DNA of 64,000 nucleotides from CAWFPR01 sp963817635 (lineage in GTDB: Bacteria; Acidobacteriota; Vicinamibacteria; Vicinamibacterales; 2-12-FULL-66-21). Positions 12,262 to 20,947 of this stretch are shown in pieces (within the stretch, counting starts at the first letter, position 1; each line of letters opens with the position of its first letter). The notes beneath the pieces were generated by a model. The model was given only the letters and a program-made list of their open reading frames with translations. It was not told the DNA's origin and searched no databases. A program made the translations under genes and the position numbers. The stretch lies in contig CAWFPR010000001.1 of assembly GCA_963817635.1 (NCBI GenBank), positions 186,001 to 250,000 on the forward strand. Direction: 5' to 3'.

Positions 12262-12980
12262 CAGCGGGCACGCCTGGCATGAAGGACGAAGGACAGCACG
12301 GTGTAATAGACGGGAAAGAACAGCGATCCGATCAGCAGGCCGCGCGACACGGCAGGCAGCTGCACGACGATGGCCGCGACCATCACGGCCCAGACGGCTC
12401 CAAGTGCAAGCGTCGGACCGCGCAGCACCGTCGTCCGCGTGGGATAGACATAGGTGATCCGCACGAACACGAGCGCGCTCAACACGATCAGCACACCGGC
12501 GTTGACCGCGCGCGGCATCTGCGCCGCGTAGAGGTAGAGCGCCACGATGTTCCAGTACGACGGGAATCCCGTGAAGAAGTGGTCGCCGGTCTTGGCATCC
12601 GTGGACGCAAAGCCGTAGGCGCTGCTGAGGAGGACCACGCTGACGACGATCAGGCCAGGCGGCCCGGCCACCAGCCCGGCCCGATACACGACGAGCATCG
12701 GCAGGAACACGAACGTCAGGTAGTCCACGATGTCGTCCAGCCGTCCGCCATCGACATCTGGCGCGAACCGACGCACGTCGGCGGCGCGCGCGAGCACGCC
12801 GTCCGTCGCATCGACCACGGTGGCCGCGATCATCAGCAGGAAGGCGACGCGATAGCGCCCGTCGAACACCGCGAGCGTTCCGGCGAACGCCGCGACTGCG
12901 CCGGCTGCCGTATAGGCGTGGACCGACAGGGCGGCGGCGCGCCGCCAAGCCTGAGGAGTTGAGATCTGCTGAGCTGTCAT
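12261..12980 (-). CDS. pcs: CDP-alcohol phosphatidyltransferase, phosphatidylcholine synthase-like
   Basis: A 239-residue multi-pass membrane enzyme. The CDP-alcohol motif appears as DATDGVLARA followed by GGRLDDIVDYLTFVFLP; the long spacing and the YLTFVFLP and GFPSYWNIVALYL blocks match phosphatidylcholine synthases, which condense CDP-diacylglycerol with choline. About seven hydrophobic segments are visible. The start chosen is the ATG at 12980, immediately before MTAQQISTP; the longer open frame upstream has no family similarity. It is coupled to the PBP gene through TGATG. The coupling of phospholipid and peptidoglycan synthesis suggests an envelope operon. The exact head-group is inferred. 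Confidence 0.78.
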   Translation of the reverse strand: MTAQQISTPQAWRRAAALSVHAYTAAGAVAAFAGTLAVFDGRYRVAFLLMIAATVVDATDGVLARAADVRRFAPDVDGGRLDDIVDYLTFVFLPMLVVYRAGLVAGPPGLIVVSVVLLSSAYGFASTDAKTGDHFFTGFPSYWNIVALYLYAAQMPRAVNAGVLIVLSALVFVRITYVYPTRTTVLRGPTLALGAVWAVMVAAIVVQLPAVSRGLLIGSLFFPVYYTVLSFVLHARRAR

Positions 12981-13191
12981 CACGTTACGGACTGGCGGAC
13001 ATTTACAAACTCGGCCCGACGTTGTAGAATCTGAGTACATTCTCACCCCAGCTGAGTGCTTCTTCTTCACTCTTTCTATTCGTGTGCCTGCCGACTGCGA
13101 CAGGGACGCGCTGCGCGGATGCCTTTGGCTCCGGTCGCGCGTCCGGCTGCCAGGGTCGGTCGGGACACACCGTCGTGAAACGGATGCCACT

Positions 13192-14988
13192 GTGCGATTA
13201 CCGCGTCTGCCCCGTCCACGGCTGCTGATCGCCGTCGCGCTCGCTCTCGCGCTCGCCGTGGCGTCTGCGGCGTTCGTCGTGTCGCGTCGCGAGGCGGCGC
13301 CGCTGCCGATGCCGTTCTCCGAATTCCTGAAACAGGTCGAGGCCGGGGGCGTCACCGCGGTCACCTTCGGCGACCGGACGATCGCGGTCACGCTGCGCGA
13401 CGGGCGCGTGGCCCGGACGATCCCGCCGCCGGAGTTCCTCACGGCGAATTCGACCTTCTACACCGACCTGGTCAAGCGCCAGATCCGGGTCGAGGTGACG
13501 CCGCTCGACGCGCCCGGGTCGCTCAGCTACGGCGCCATGGGGCTCGCGCTCGTGTTCTTCGGGTTCCTCGGCTTCGCGGTGTATCGGACCACGTCGGGGC
13601 GCATTCCGTCGTTTTCGGCACGGGCGCGAGTCGCCGAACGCGGCGACCATGTCGTCACCTTCCAGGACGTCGAGGGCGTGGACGAGGCCAAGGACGAAGT
13701 CAAGGAGATCGTCGATTTCCTGCGCAGCCCGGAGCGCTTCTCGGCGCTCGGCGGCCGGATTCCCAAGGGCGTGCTCCTTGTGGGCCCTCCGGGCACGGGC
13801 AAGACGCTCCTCGCCCGGTCGATTGCCGGGGAAGCGGGCGTGCCGTTCCTCTTCGCGAGCGGCTCCGATTTCGTCGAGATGTACGCCGGAGTCGGCGCCG
13901 CGCGGGTGCGCCGGCTGTTCAAAGACGCGCGCCGCCACAAGTCGTGCATCGTCTTCATCGACGAGCTCGACGCCGTGGGCCGGAGCCGCGGCGGGACGTC
14001 GCTCAGCCACGAGGAGCGGGAGCAGACCCTCAACCAGCTGCTCGTCGAGATGGACGGCTTCGAGTCGCACGACGGCATCGTCGTCGTGGCGGCGACCAAC
14101 CGCCAGGACATCCTGGACCCGGCGCTGCTCCGCCCCGGGCGCTTCGATCGCCAGGTGACGGTCGGAAATCCCGACATCAAGGGGCGCGAGGCCATCCTTC
14201 GCGTGCACGCCCGCAGGATCGTGATGGAGCCGCAGGTGGATCTCCGTTCCATCGCGCGCGGCACGCCCGGCTTCTCCGGCGCGGACCTGGCGAACCTGGT
14301 CAACGAGGCGGCGCTGTTCGCGGCACGCGCGGGCCGCCCGGCGGTCGGCAACGCGGATCTCCAGGAAGCGCGCGACAAGGTGCTGATGGGCGTCGAGCGC
14401 CGCTCGATCTCGCTGAGCGAGATGGACCGCGTCAACTGCGCCTACCACGAAGCGGGCCACGCCGTCGTCGCGGCGCTGCTGCCGAACGCAGATCCGCTGC
14501 ACAAGGTCACGATCATCCCGCGCGGACGCGCCATGGGCGTCACGATGCAGTTGCCGGAGGTTGATCGGCACACCTACACGAAGGAGTACCTCGAGACGCA
14601 GGTCGCCGTGCTGATGGGCGGCCGGGTCGCCGAAGAGCTGTTCATGCACCAGATGACGAGCGGCGCCTCGAACGACATCGAGCGCGCCACCGACATCGCG
14701 CAGCACATGGTCTGCGAGTTCGGGATGTCGGAACTCGGCCCGCTCGCCTTCCGCAAGCCGGGTAACGCCTTCGAGGACGACCGGAACCACGCTGTCAGCG
14801 AAGCGACGGCGCAGCGTGTGGACGATGCCATCCGCGCCGTCGTGATCGACGCGTACGATCGCGCCCGCGCAATCATCGACCGGAACACCGAAGGCGTGCG
14901 GCTCCTGGCCGAAGCGCTCCTCGATCACGAATCGATCGACTCCGACGAAATCGGGGCGCTGCTGGCGAAGGCGGGGGCAAGGGCTTAG
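13192..14988 (+). CDS. ftsH: ATP-dependent zinc metalloprotease FtsH
   Basis: Membrane AAA+ protease that degrades misfolded and regulatory proteins. From the GTG at 13192 it has about 598 residues: a membrane segment (about 9-29), a periplasmic domain, a second membrane segment (about 115-135), an AAA module with Walker A GPPGTGKT (near 197), Walker B FIDELDAVG and the second region of homology (RPGRFDRQ), then the zinc site HEAGH near residue 420. The frame is open upstream to another GTG at 13084, but those 36 residues look non-conserved. A strong hairpin terminator follows directly. It is divergent from the pcs-like gene. Confidence 0.95.
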   Translation: MRLPRLPRPRLLIAVALALALAVASAAFVVSRREAAPLPMPFSEFLKQVEAGGVTAVTFGDRTIAVTLRDGRVARTIPPPEFLTANSTFYTDLVKRQIRVEVTPLDAPGSLSYGAMGLALVFFGFLGFAVYRTTSGRIPSFSARARVAERGDHVVTFQDVEGVDEAKDEVKEIVDFLRSPERFSALGGRIPKGVLLVGPPGTGKTLLARSIAGEAGVPFLFASGSDFVEMYAGVGAARVRRLFKDARRHKSCIVFIDELDAVGRSRGGTSLSHEEREQTLNQLLVEMDGFESHDGIVVVAATNRQDILDPALLRPGRFDRQVTVGNPDIKGREAILRVHARRIVMEPQVDLRSIARGTPGFSGADLANLVNEAALFAARAGRPAVGNADLQEARDKVLMGVERRSISLSEMDRVNCAYHEAGHAVVAALLPNADPLHKVTIIPRGRAMGVTMQLPEVDRHTYTKEYLETQVAVLMGGRVAEELFMHQMTSGASNDIERATDIAQHMVCEFGMSELGPLAFRKPGNAFEDDRNHAVSEATAQRVDDAIRAVVIDAYDRARAIIDRNTEGVRLLAEALLDHESIDSDEIGALLAKAGARA

Positions 14989-15016
14989 GGAAAATGGGAA
15001 ATGGTAGATGGAAAAG
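14989..15016. repeat. GGAAAATGG-type tandem repeat after ftsH
   Basis: Imperfect purine-rich repeat (GGGAAAATGG, GAAATGG, TAGATGGAAAAGG) directly after the ftsH stop codon and leading into its terminator. It is the complement of the TTTTCCA family at 4705 and 20192. Confidence 0.7.
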
Positions 15017-15040
15017 GCGACCCGCGCGGGTCGCCTTTTT
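15012..15040 (+). terminator. Rho-independent terminator after ftsH
   Basis: An A-run (AAAA) precedes a GC-rich stem GGCGACCC / GGGTCGCC with a GCGC loop, followed by TTTTT. The eight-base-pair stem is perfect and the element is symmetric, so it can also stop transcription arriving from the minus-strand gene at 15093. Confidence 0.9.
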
Positions 15041-15092
15041 CCTGTACGAACGTAGCCGGACGGCTACGTGGGCAGCGGATTGACAGCCGGCG

Positions 15093-15347
15093 TTATTTCG
15101 CCGCGAGGCGCTTGTCGATTTCGTCGAGCGCCAGCTGGATCTGCTGCTTGCGGATCGGGTGCGCTGTCGCCTGCTGCTGATGCTGTAGGTTGGCCTTGAA
15201 CAGCCGCAGCGACTCGACTTCACGCACGAGCTCGGGGTTGACCGGAGCCGCCACGCCGCCGCGGCGGCGCCGCTCCGTTTCCCGCTCTTCGATCTGTTCC
15301 TGGATTCGCGCTTCCGCGTCTACGAGGCCTTCGCCGGAATCACCCAT
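15093..15347 (-). CDS. Small conserved-looking hypothetical protein, charged
   Basis: An 84-residue protein from the ATG at 15347 (MGDSGEGLVDAEARIQ). It is rich in Glu, Arg and Gln and predicted mostly helical, with no signal or membrane segment. Central QEQIEERETERRRR and a C-terminal DEIDKRLAAK suggest a coiled coil. The open frame continues 53 residues upstream through a repeat-bearing stretch that does not look coding. I do not recognise the family. It is convergent with ftsH and shares the bidirectional terminator at 15012. Confidence 0.6.
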   Translation of the reverse strand: MGDSGEGLVDAEARIQEQIEERETERRRRGGVAAPVNPELVREVESLRLFKANLQHQQQATAHPIRKQQIQLALDEIDKRLAAK

Positions 15348-15359
15348 ATGTTCAATACA

Positions 15360-15383
15360 GACTGAAGATTGAAGATTGAAAAG
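15360..15383. repeat. GATTGAA tandem repeat
   Basis: AGACTGAAGATTGAAGATTG with a following AAAAG: about three copies of an 7-8 bp unit (TGAAGAT) just upstream of the small hypothetical gene. It is another member of the short imperfect tandem repeat class. The rest of 15348-15600 contains a large palindrome and no gene. Confidence 0.5.
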
Positions 15384-15547
15384 TTTCGGTTTCTGGGACC
15401 CCTCCATTGTGCCTCGTTCCACCCGCGCGGGGCAAACAGATTCGAGTCCGCCGCCAGAGGCCTTCACCGGCTCGATTCTAAACAGTTGAGTCGAGTTTCC
15501 GGTCAAGGCCGTCCGCGCGCCAGCGCGGCATTATCAAGAAACGTCAC

Positions 15548-15591
15548 CTAGCGAGGCGGAGCCTCGAGGGTCTGAGGCGCAGCCTCGCTAG
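15548..15591. repeat. 44-bp nested inverted repeat upstream of the helicase gene
   Basis: Perfect 10-bp outer arms CTAGCGAGGC and GCCTCGCTAG enclose further complementary segments (GCCTC / GAGGC). It ends 9 bp before the GTG start of the Lhr helicase. It could be a REP-like element or a structured leader that occludes the ribosome-binding site. No Shine-Dalgarno sequence is otherwise obvious for the helicase. Confidence 0.7.
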
Positions 15592-15600
15592 AATAAGGAC

Positions 15601-18600
15601 GTGCCCGGCCGCTCCGATGTGCTCGCGCGTTTCAACCCGGCCGTGGCGGAGTGGTTCCGCGCGTCGTTCGACGCGCCGACGCCGCCGCAGACGCTGGGAT
15701 GGCCAGCCATCGCTGCCGGAAACTCGACACTCATCCTTGCCCCGACCGGAAGCGGAAAGACGCTCACCGCGTTCCTGTGGTGCATCAACCGGCTCATGTT
15801 CGAACCGCCGCCTCCGGCCGGCCGGCGCTGCCGTGTCCTGTACATCTCGCCCCTCAAGGCGCTTGCGGTCGACATCGAGCGCAACCTGCGCGCCCCGCTG
15901 GCCGGCATCGCGAATCGCGCGACGGCGGGCGCGACGCCGTTCCACCTGCCCGCGGTCGCCATCCGAACCGGCGACACTCTGCCCAGGGAACGCGCCCGGT
16001 TCCTGCGGGAGCCGGCCGACATCCTCATCACGACCCCCGAATCGCTGTACCTGCTGCTGACCTCGAACGCCCGCGAAGCGCTGCGCTCGATCGACACGGT
16101 GATCATCGACGAGATCCACGCGCTGGTGCCGACCAAGCGCGGCGCGCACCTGGCGCTGTCGCTCGAGCGACTGGAGGAGCTGGCTGCGCCGCACGGCCTG
16201 CAGCGCATAGGGCTGTCGGCCACTCAGCGGCCACTGGATGAGGTCGCGCGGTTTCTCGGCGGTGTGGAACGGAAGAGGGGAAATGGAAAATGGAAAAGGG
16301 AAAAGGGAAAAGGGGAAGGGGTAAGGGGGCAAAGGAAGAAGGGAAAGAGCGCGGGCGAGTCGATTCACGCGGAGTTCGCGGCTGAGCGCCCGCGGGTGCC
16401 GGAGTACCGCGCGGTCACGGTAGTGGACACGTCTCAGAAGAAGCAACTGGACCTGCGGATCGAGGTGCCGATCGAGGACATGAGCCGGATCGGGCAGGTC
16501 GAGGAGATCCCCGGCGGTCCGGCGGCGCAGGCGGCGCCGCGCCATTCGATCTGGTCCGCGATTCATCCGCGCCTGCTGGAGCTCGTCAAGGCGCACCGGT
16601 CCACGCTGATCTTCGTCAACAGCCGGCGAATCGCCGAACGGCTCGCCTCGGCGCTCAACGAACTGGCGGGTGAACCGCTCGTCCGTTCGCATCATGGCTC
16701 GCTGGCGCGCCCGCAGCGCGTCGAGGTCGAGGACCGGCTGAAAGCCGGGCTGATCCGGGGCCTCGTGGCGACCTCGTCGCTCGAGCTCGGGATCGACATG
16801 GGCGCGATCGACCTCGTCATCCAGATCGAAGCCCCGCCGTCGGTCGCGAGCGGCATGCAGCGGATCGGGCGCGCGGGACACACGTTTGGCGCGGCGAGCC
16901 GCGGGATCATCGTGCCGAAGTTCCGCGGCGACCTGGTCGCCTGCGCCGCCGTCACGCGCGCGATGCACGAGTCGCGCGTCGAGTCGAGCCGGTATCCGCG
17001 CAACCCGCTCGACGTGCTCGCCCAGCAGGTTGTCGCGATGGTGTCGATGGACGCCTGGGACGTGGACGCGCTGTATGCCGCCGTCCGCCGCGCGGCGCCG
17101 TTCACCGACCTCAGCCGGCCGGTCTTCGACGGCGTGCTCGACATGCTCTCGGGGCGCTATCCCTCGGACGACTTCGCGGACCTGCGCCCGAGGCTCACGT
17201 GGGACCGTCTGAAACACCAGCTGCATGCGCGCGAAGGCGCAAGGCGGGTCGCCGTCATCAACGGCGGAACGATTCCGGATCGCGGGCTCTACGGAGTGTT
17301 CCTGATCGGAGAACGCGGCCCCGGCGCGCGTGTGGGCGAACTCGACGAGGAGATGGTGTTCGAGAGCCGCGTCGGCGAAACGTTCCTGCTCGGCGCCTCC
17401 TCCTGGCGGATCGAGGAGATCACCCACGATCGCGTGATCGTCTCGCCGGCGCCCGGTCAGCCGGGCAAGATGCCGTTCTGGAAGGCGGACGCACCCGGAC
17501 GTCCCCTCGAGATGGGCCGCCACATCGGCGAACTGGTGCGGGGGCTTCGCGAGATGCCGCCGTCCGCCGCCATCCAGCGCCTCGTGCGCCATCACGATCT
17601 CGACCAGCAGGCCGCGGAAAACCTGGTCCGCTATCTCGCGGACCAGGCCGCAGCCACCGGCACGGTACCGGACGATCGCACGGTGCTCATCGAACGGTGC
17701 CGCGACGAACTCGGCGATTGGCGCGTCTGTGTGCTCACGCCGTTCGGCGGCCGCATCCACGCGCCCTGGGCGATGGCCGTCGTCGAGCGCGCGCGCGCGG
17801 AAACCGGCCTCGACGTCGAAACGATGTGGACAGACGATGGGTTCGTGGTGCGGTTCCCGGAGACCGAGGAACCGCCGGACACGGCGCTGATGATCCCGGC
17901 ATCGGAGGAGGTCGAAGCGCTCGTCGTCCGGCAGCTCGGCGGAACGGCGCTCTTCGCCGCGAAATTCCGGGAGGCGGCCGCGCGCGCGCTGCTCCTGCCC
18001 AGGCGCCGGCCGGGAGGCCGCAGTCCCCTGTGGCAGCAGCGCAAGCGCGCCGCGGACCTGCTTGGCGTCGCGGCCCGATACGGGTCGTTCCCGATGGTGC
18101 TCGAGGCCTACCGTGAGGTGCTCCGCGACGTCTTCGACATGCCGGCGCTGGTCGACACGCTCCGGAGGATCGAGGCTCGCGAGATTCGGACGGCCAGCGT
18201 CGATTCGACGACGCCGTCGCCGTTTGCCGCGGCGCTGCTGTTCGGGTACGTGGCCAACTATCTCTACGATGGCGACGCGCCGCTCGCGGAGCGTCGGGCG
18301 CAGGCGCTGTCGATCGACCAGGCGCAGCTGCGCGAACTGCTCGGCGAAGCGGAGCTGCGCGCGCTGCTCGACGCCGACGCCCTGGAGGAGATCGAGCGGC
18401 AGTTGCAGCACCTCGATCCGGCGCACCACGCAAGGACCGTTGACGGCGTCCACGACCTGCTGCTCCGGCTGGGCGATCTCACGCCGGCCGAACTGGCCGG
18501 CCGCACGCGAATCGACGCGCGGTCCGCGCTCGCCGAGCTGGCGCGTGGGCGCCGCGTCATCACCGTGCCCGTGGGCGGCCAGCCGCGGGCGATCCCGGTC

Positions 18601-20187
18601 GAATACGCCGGACGATACCGTGATGCGCTCGGCGTGCCGCTGCCCGCCGGGCTCCCCGAATCGCTCCTCGAGCCCGCGCCGAACGCCGCGCAGGACCTGG
18701 CCCGCCGCTTCGCGCGCACGCACGGGCCGTTTACGACGTCGGAGTTTGCGGCGCGCTACGCGATCGGCCGGTCGACCGCCGAGGCCATCCTGAAGGCGCT
18801 CGCGACAGCGGGCCGGCTCCTCGAGGGGGAGTTCAGGCCGGGCGGCGCCGGGCGCGAGTGGTGCGATCCCGATGTCCTGCAGTCGGTCCGCCGCCGCTCG
18901 CTGGCCAGGCTGCGCAAGCAGGTGGAGCCGGTCGAGCCCGCGGTGCTGGGCCGCCTCGTCACGGGTTGGCAGGGGCTCGTCCGGAAGCGCTCGGGGCTCG
19001 ACGCGCTGCTCGACACCATCGAGACGCTCCAGGGAGCGCCGCTCCCCGCGTCAATCTTCGAAAGCGAGATCCTGGCGGCGCGGATCGACGCCTACAACCC
19101 GGCGGATCTCGACGCCCTCACGGCCGCCGGCGAAGTCGTCTGGTGCGGCATCGAGCCGCTCGGCGAACGCGACGGACGGCTTGCGCTGTATCTCACCGAT
19201 CACCTGGCGCGCCTGCGCCGGCCGGTGAGCGCCGCCGATCTGTCCGGGCGCGAGCAGGCGATCGTCGATCTGCTCCGCCAACAGGGTGCGTCGTTCTTCG
19301 ACGCCATCCGGGACGCGCTCGGTGGCGGCTTTCCCGGCGACACGGTGGACGCGCTGTGGGACCTCGTCTGGAAAGGGATCGTCACCAACGACACGTTCCA
19401 GGCGCTGCGCGCGTTCACGCGCCGGCCCGATCGGCGCCATCGCAGGCCGCCGGGCGGCCGCGCGTTCCGCAGCCGGCGCCTCGCGCCGCCGTCGGCGGAA
19501 GGACGCTGGACGCTCGTGGCCGATCGGATCTCCGGCGCGGTGTCTCCGACCGAATGGTCCACCTCCACGGCCCGGCAGCTGCTCTCCCGCTACGGCGTGC
19601 TGACGCGTCACGCGGCGGCGGCCGAAGGCATCTTCGGCGGCTTCAGCGCGGTGTACGACGTGCTGAAGGCGATGGAGGACGCCGGGCGGATCCGCCGCGG
19701 GTACTTCGTCAGCGGCGTCGGCGCGACGCAGTTCGCGCTGCCGGCCGCGCTCGAGCTGCTGCGGGCGATGAAGGATCCGCCAGACGAGCCGGAGACCGTC
19801 GCCATGTCGGCGACCGATCCCGCCAGTCCGTTCGGCACCATGCTCGCCTGGCCGGCATCGGCGGTCGCGGGCGGTTCGGCCGGCCGCGGTCCGACCCGCA
19901 GCGTCGGCTCGACCGTCGTGCTCGTGAACGGCGCGCTGTCGGCCTACATCAGCCGCGGCGCGCGACAGATCCTCGTGTTCCTGCCCGAGGACGAGCCGGG
20001 GCGATCGATGGTCGGCCGCGCGCTCGCCTCGCGGCTCGGCGTGATCGCGAGGGGCGAAGAGGGTCGCGACGGCCTGCTCATCGGCGAGATCAACGGCTCG
20101 CCGGCATCCGAACATCCGTTCGCACCGTTCCTGGCCGAGGCGGGGTTCCACTCGTCACCCATGGGCTTCCAGATGCGCCGAACCTAG
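15601..20187 (+). CDS. Lhr-family ATP-dependent helicase
   Basis: A 1528-residue superfamily 2 helicase of the Lhr type, acting in DNA repair or RNA/DNA unwinding. Motifs in order: ATP-binding APTGSGKT (near 43), DEIH box (IDEIHAL, near 170), SATQ, then the second RecA domain with TSSLELGIDMG and QRIGRAGH, a winged-helix/beta-barrel middle and the long C-terminal domain typical of full-length Lhr. Residues about 222-252 are a Lys/Gly-rich insertion encoded by the GGAAAATGG-type tandem repeat (16268-16350), placed just after motif III and apparently tolerated in frame. The start is GTG, ten bases after a large palindrome. It is otherwise complete. Confidence 0.93.
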   Translation: MPGRSDVLARFNPAVAEWFRASFDAPTPPQTLGWPAIAAGNSTLILAPTGSGKTLTAFLWCINRLMFEPPPPAGRRCRVLYISPLKALAVDIERNLRAPLAGIANRATAGATPFHLPAVAIRTGDTLPRERARFLREPADILITTPESLYLLLTSNAREALRSIDTVIIDEIHALVPTKRGAHLALSLERLEELAAPHGLQRIGLSATQRPLDEVARFLGGVERKRGNGKWKREKGKGEGVRGQRKKGKSAGESIHAEFAAERPRVPEYRAVTVVDTSQKKQLDLRIEVPIEDMSRIGQVEEIPGGPAAQAAPRHSIWSAIHPRLLELVKAHRSTLIFVNSRRIAERLASALNELAGEPLVRSHHGSLARPQRVEVEDRLKAGLIRGLVATSSLELGIDMGAIDLVIQIEAPPSVASGMQRIGRAGHTFGAASRGIIVPKFRGDLVACAAVTRAMHESRVESSRYPRNPLDVLAQQVVAMVSMDAWDVDALYAAVRRAAPFTDLSRPVFDGVLDMLSGRYPSDDFADLRPRLTWDRLKHQLHAREGARRVAVINGGTIPDRGLYGVFLIGERGPGARVGELDEEMVFESRVGETFLLGASSWRIEEITHDRVIVSPAPGQPGKMPFWKADAPGRPLEMGRHIGELVRGLREMPPSAAIQRLVRHHDLDQQAAENLVRYLADQAAATGTVPDDRTVLIERCRDELGDWRVCVLTPFGGRIHAPWAMAVVERARAETGLDVETMWTDDGFVVRFPETEEPPDTALMIPASEEVEALVVRQLGGTALFAAKFREAAARALLLPRRRPGGRSPLWQQRKRAADLLGVAARYGSFPMVLEAYREVLRDVFDMPALVDTLRRIEAREIRTASVDSTTPSPFAAALLFGYVANYLYDGDAPLAERRAQALSIDQAQLRELLGEAELRALLDADALEEIERQLQHLDPAHHARTVDGVHDLLLRLGDLTPAELAGRTRIDARSALAELARGRRVITVPVGGQPRAIPVEYAGRYRDALGVPLPAGLPESLLEPAPNAAQDLARRFARTHGPFTTSEFAARYAIGRSTAEAILKALATAGRLLEGEFRPGGAGREWCDPDVLQSVRRRSLARLRKQVEPVEPAVLGRLVTGWQGLVRKRSGLDALLDTIETLQGAPLPASIFESEILAARIDAYNPADLDALTAAGEVVWCGIEPLGERDGRLALYLTDHLARLRRPVSAADLSGREQAIVDLLRQQGASFFDAIRDALGGGFPGDTVDALWDLVWKGIVTNDTFQALRAFTRRPDRRHRRPPGGRAFRSRRLAPPSAEGRWTLVADRISGAVSPTEWSTSTARQLLSRYGVLTRHAAAAEGIFGGFSAVYDVLKAMEDAGRIRRGYFVSGVGATQFALPAALELLRAMKDPPDEPETVAMSATDPASPFGTMLAWPASAVAGGSAGRGPTRSVGSTVVLVNGALSAYISRGARQILVFLPEDEPGRSMVGRALASRLGVIARGEEGRDGLLIGEINGSPASEHPFAPFLAEAGFHSSPMGFQMRRT
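16268..16350. repeat. Purine tandem repeat inside the helicase reading frame
   Basis: An 80-bp tract of GGGAAA, GGAAAATGG and GGGGAAGG units encodes a run of Lys, Gly, Arg and Trp residues in the Lhr-like protein. It belongs to the same family as the intergenic tracts at 4705, 14989 and 20192. Reading frame is maintained across it. Confidence 0.8.
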
Positions 20188-20191
20188 CGCC

Positions 20192-20236
20192 ATATTCCAT
20201 CTACCATTTACCCTTTACCCTTTACCATTTCCCATC
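20192..20236. repeat. TTTACC/TTCCAT tandem repeat after the helicase gene
   Basis: Consecutive ATTCCATC, TACCATTTACC, CTTTACC and CATTTCCC units fill the short gap after the helicase stop codon. It is the complement strand of the GGAAAATGG-type tract inside the helicase gene itself. Confidence 0.75.
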
Positions 20237-20271
20237 CGCGCGGCGGGAACGCATGCGCGGCTGACCTACTG

Positions 20272-20676
20272 GTGCCCGACATGTCAACCTTCCTGATCTG
20301 GAGTGCGCTGCTTCTCGGGGCCGCCGCGTCGGCGGCGGCGCTGTGGGGGCACTACGGCGTCCTGCCCGGCTGGCTGACGGGACCCGAGGTCTGCCGCCTC
20401 GAAGACGGCGGCTGCACGGTGCTGTTCCGAAGTCCGCGCGCGTCGCTGCTCGGGATCCCGAATGCATCGCTGGGCGTGATGCTTTACGTCGCCATCGCAG
20501 CGGGTCTCGCCGCCGGCTGGCCACCGCTTCTGCTGTTCGCGATGACCCTGCCGGCCATCGCGATGAGCGTATTTCTCGGTACGAGCCTGATCAGGAATCA
20601 CCTCCAGTGCCGCATCTGCTGGACCGGGCACGCGGCGAACGCGGCGCTCGCGATCCTGCTGTGGCTGCGCGTGTGA
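20272..20676 (+). CDS. VKOR-like membrane protein
   Basis: A 134-residue four-helix membrane protein resembling the vitamin K epoxide reductase domain, which oxidises periplasmic disulfide-forming proteins at the expense of quinone. It has the loop cysteines CRLEDGGC, the conserved Ser and LLGIPNASLGVMLY segment, and the active CRIC (CxxC) near the C-terminus. There is no fused thioredoxin domain. The start could be GTG 20272 or ATG 20281. No dsbA-like partner is adjacent. Confidence 0.8.
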   Translation: MPDMSTFLIWSALLLGAAASAAALWGHYGVLPGWLTGPEVCRLEDGGCTVLFRSPRASLLGIPNASLGVMLYVAIAAGLAAGWPPLLLFAMTLPAIAMSVFLGTSLIRNHLQCRICWTGHAANAALAILLWLRV

Positions 20677-20947
20677 TGGGCGCCCGTCGAGCCGCGCGGA
20701 GCGCGGGCAAGTGCAACGCCGGCCTCCGGCCGGCGCTCGACGGGCGCACGGACAGCCGCCCAGCGTGACACTCTTCGAGACTTCCTTCGTGCCCTTCGTG
20801 TCCTTCGTGAGCCGCGAAGCGGCCTTCGCGCCAGGCGCCGGAGGCGCCGTCCGTGACACGCGAAGCACGGCTCGACAGCCCAATCACCCGCCCTCACGCG
20901 TCTTCTCCCGCTTGATCTGATCGCGCCGGACGGGTACTGTGACCGCC
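20677..20947. other. Intergenic region with hairpins and a CCTTCGTG repeat
   Basis: No gene is supported here. It contains a GC-rich hairpin (GCCGGCC...GGCCGGC, about 20720-20740), three copies of CCTTCGTG at 20783-20810, and a second hairpin (GGCGCCGGAGGCGCC, about 20834). It separates the VKOR-like gene from the M28 peptidase. Confidence 0.5.

Noticed and set aside
13084..13191. Longer ftsH N-terminus from GTG 13084
   Set aside because: The extra 36 residues are not FtsH-like and precede the natural first membrane helix; neither start has a clear ribosome site, so this remains tentative.
15544..18723. Minus-strand open frame of 1059 codons under the helicase gene
   Set aside because: High-GC antisense shadow of the well supported Lhr-type gene, without recognisable motifs.
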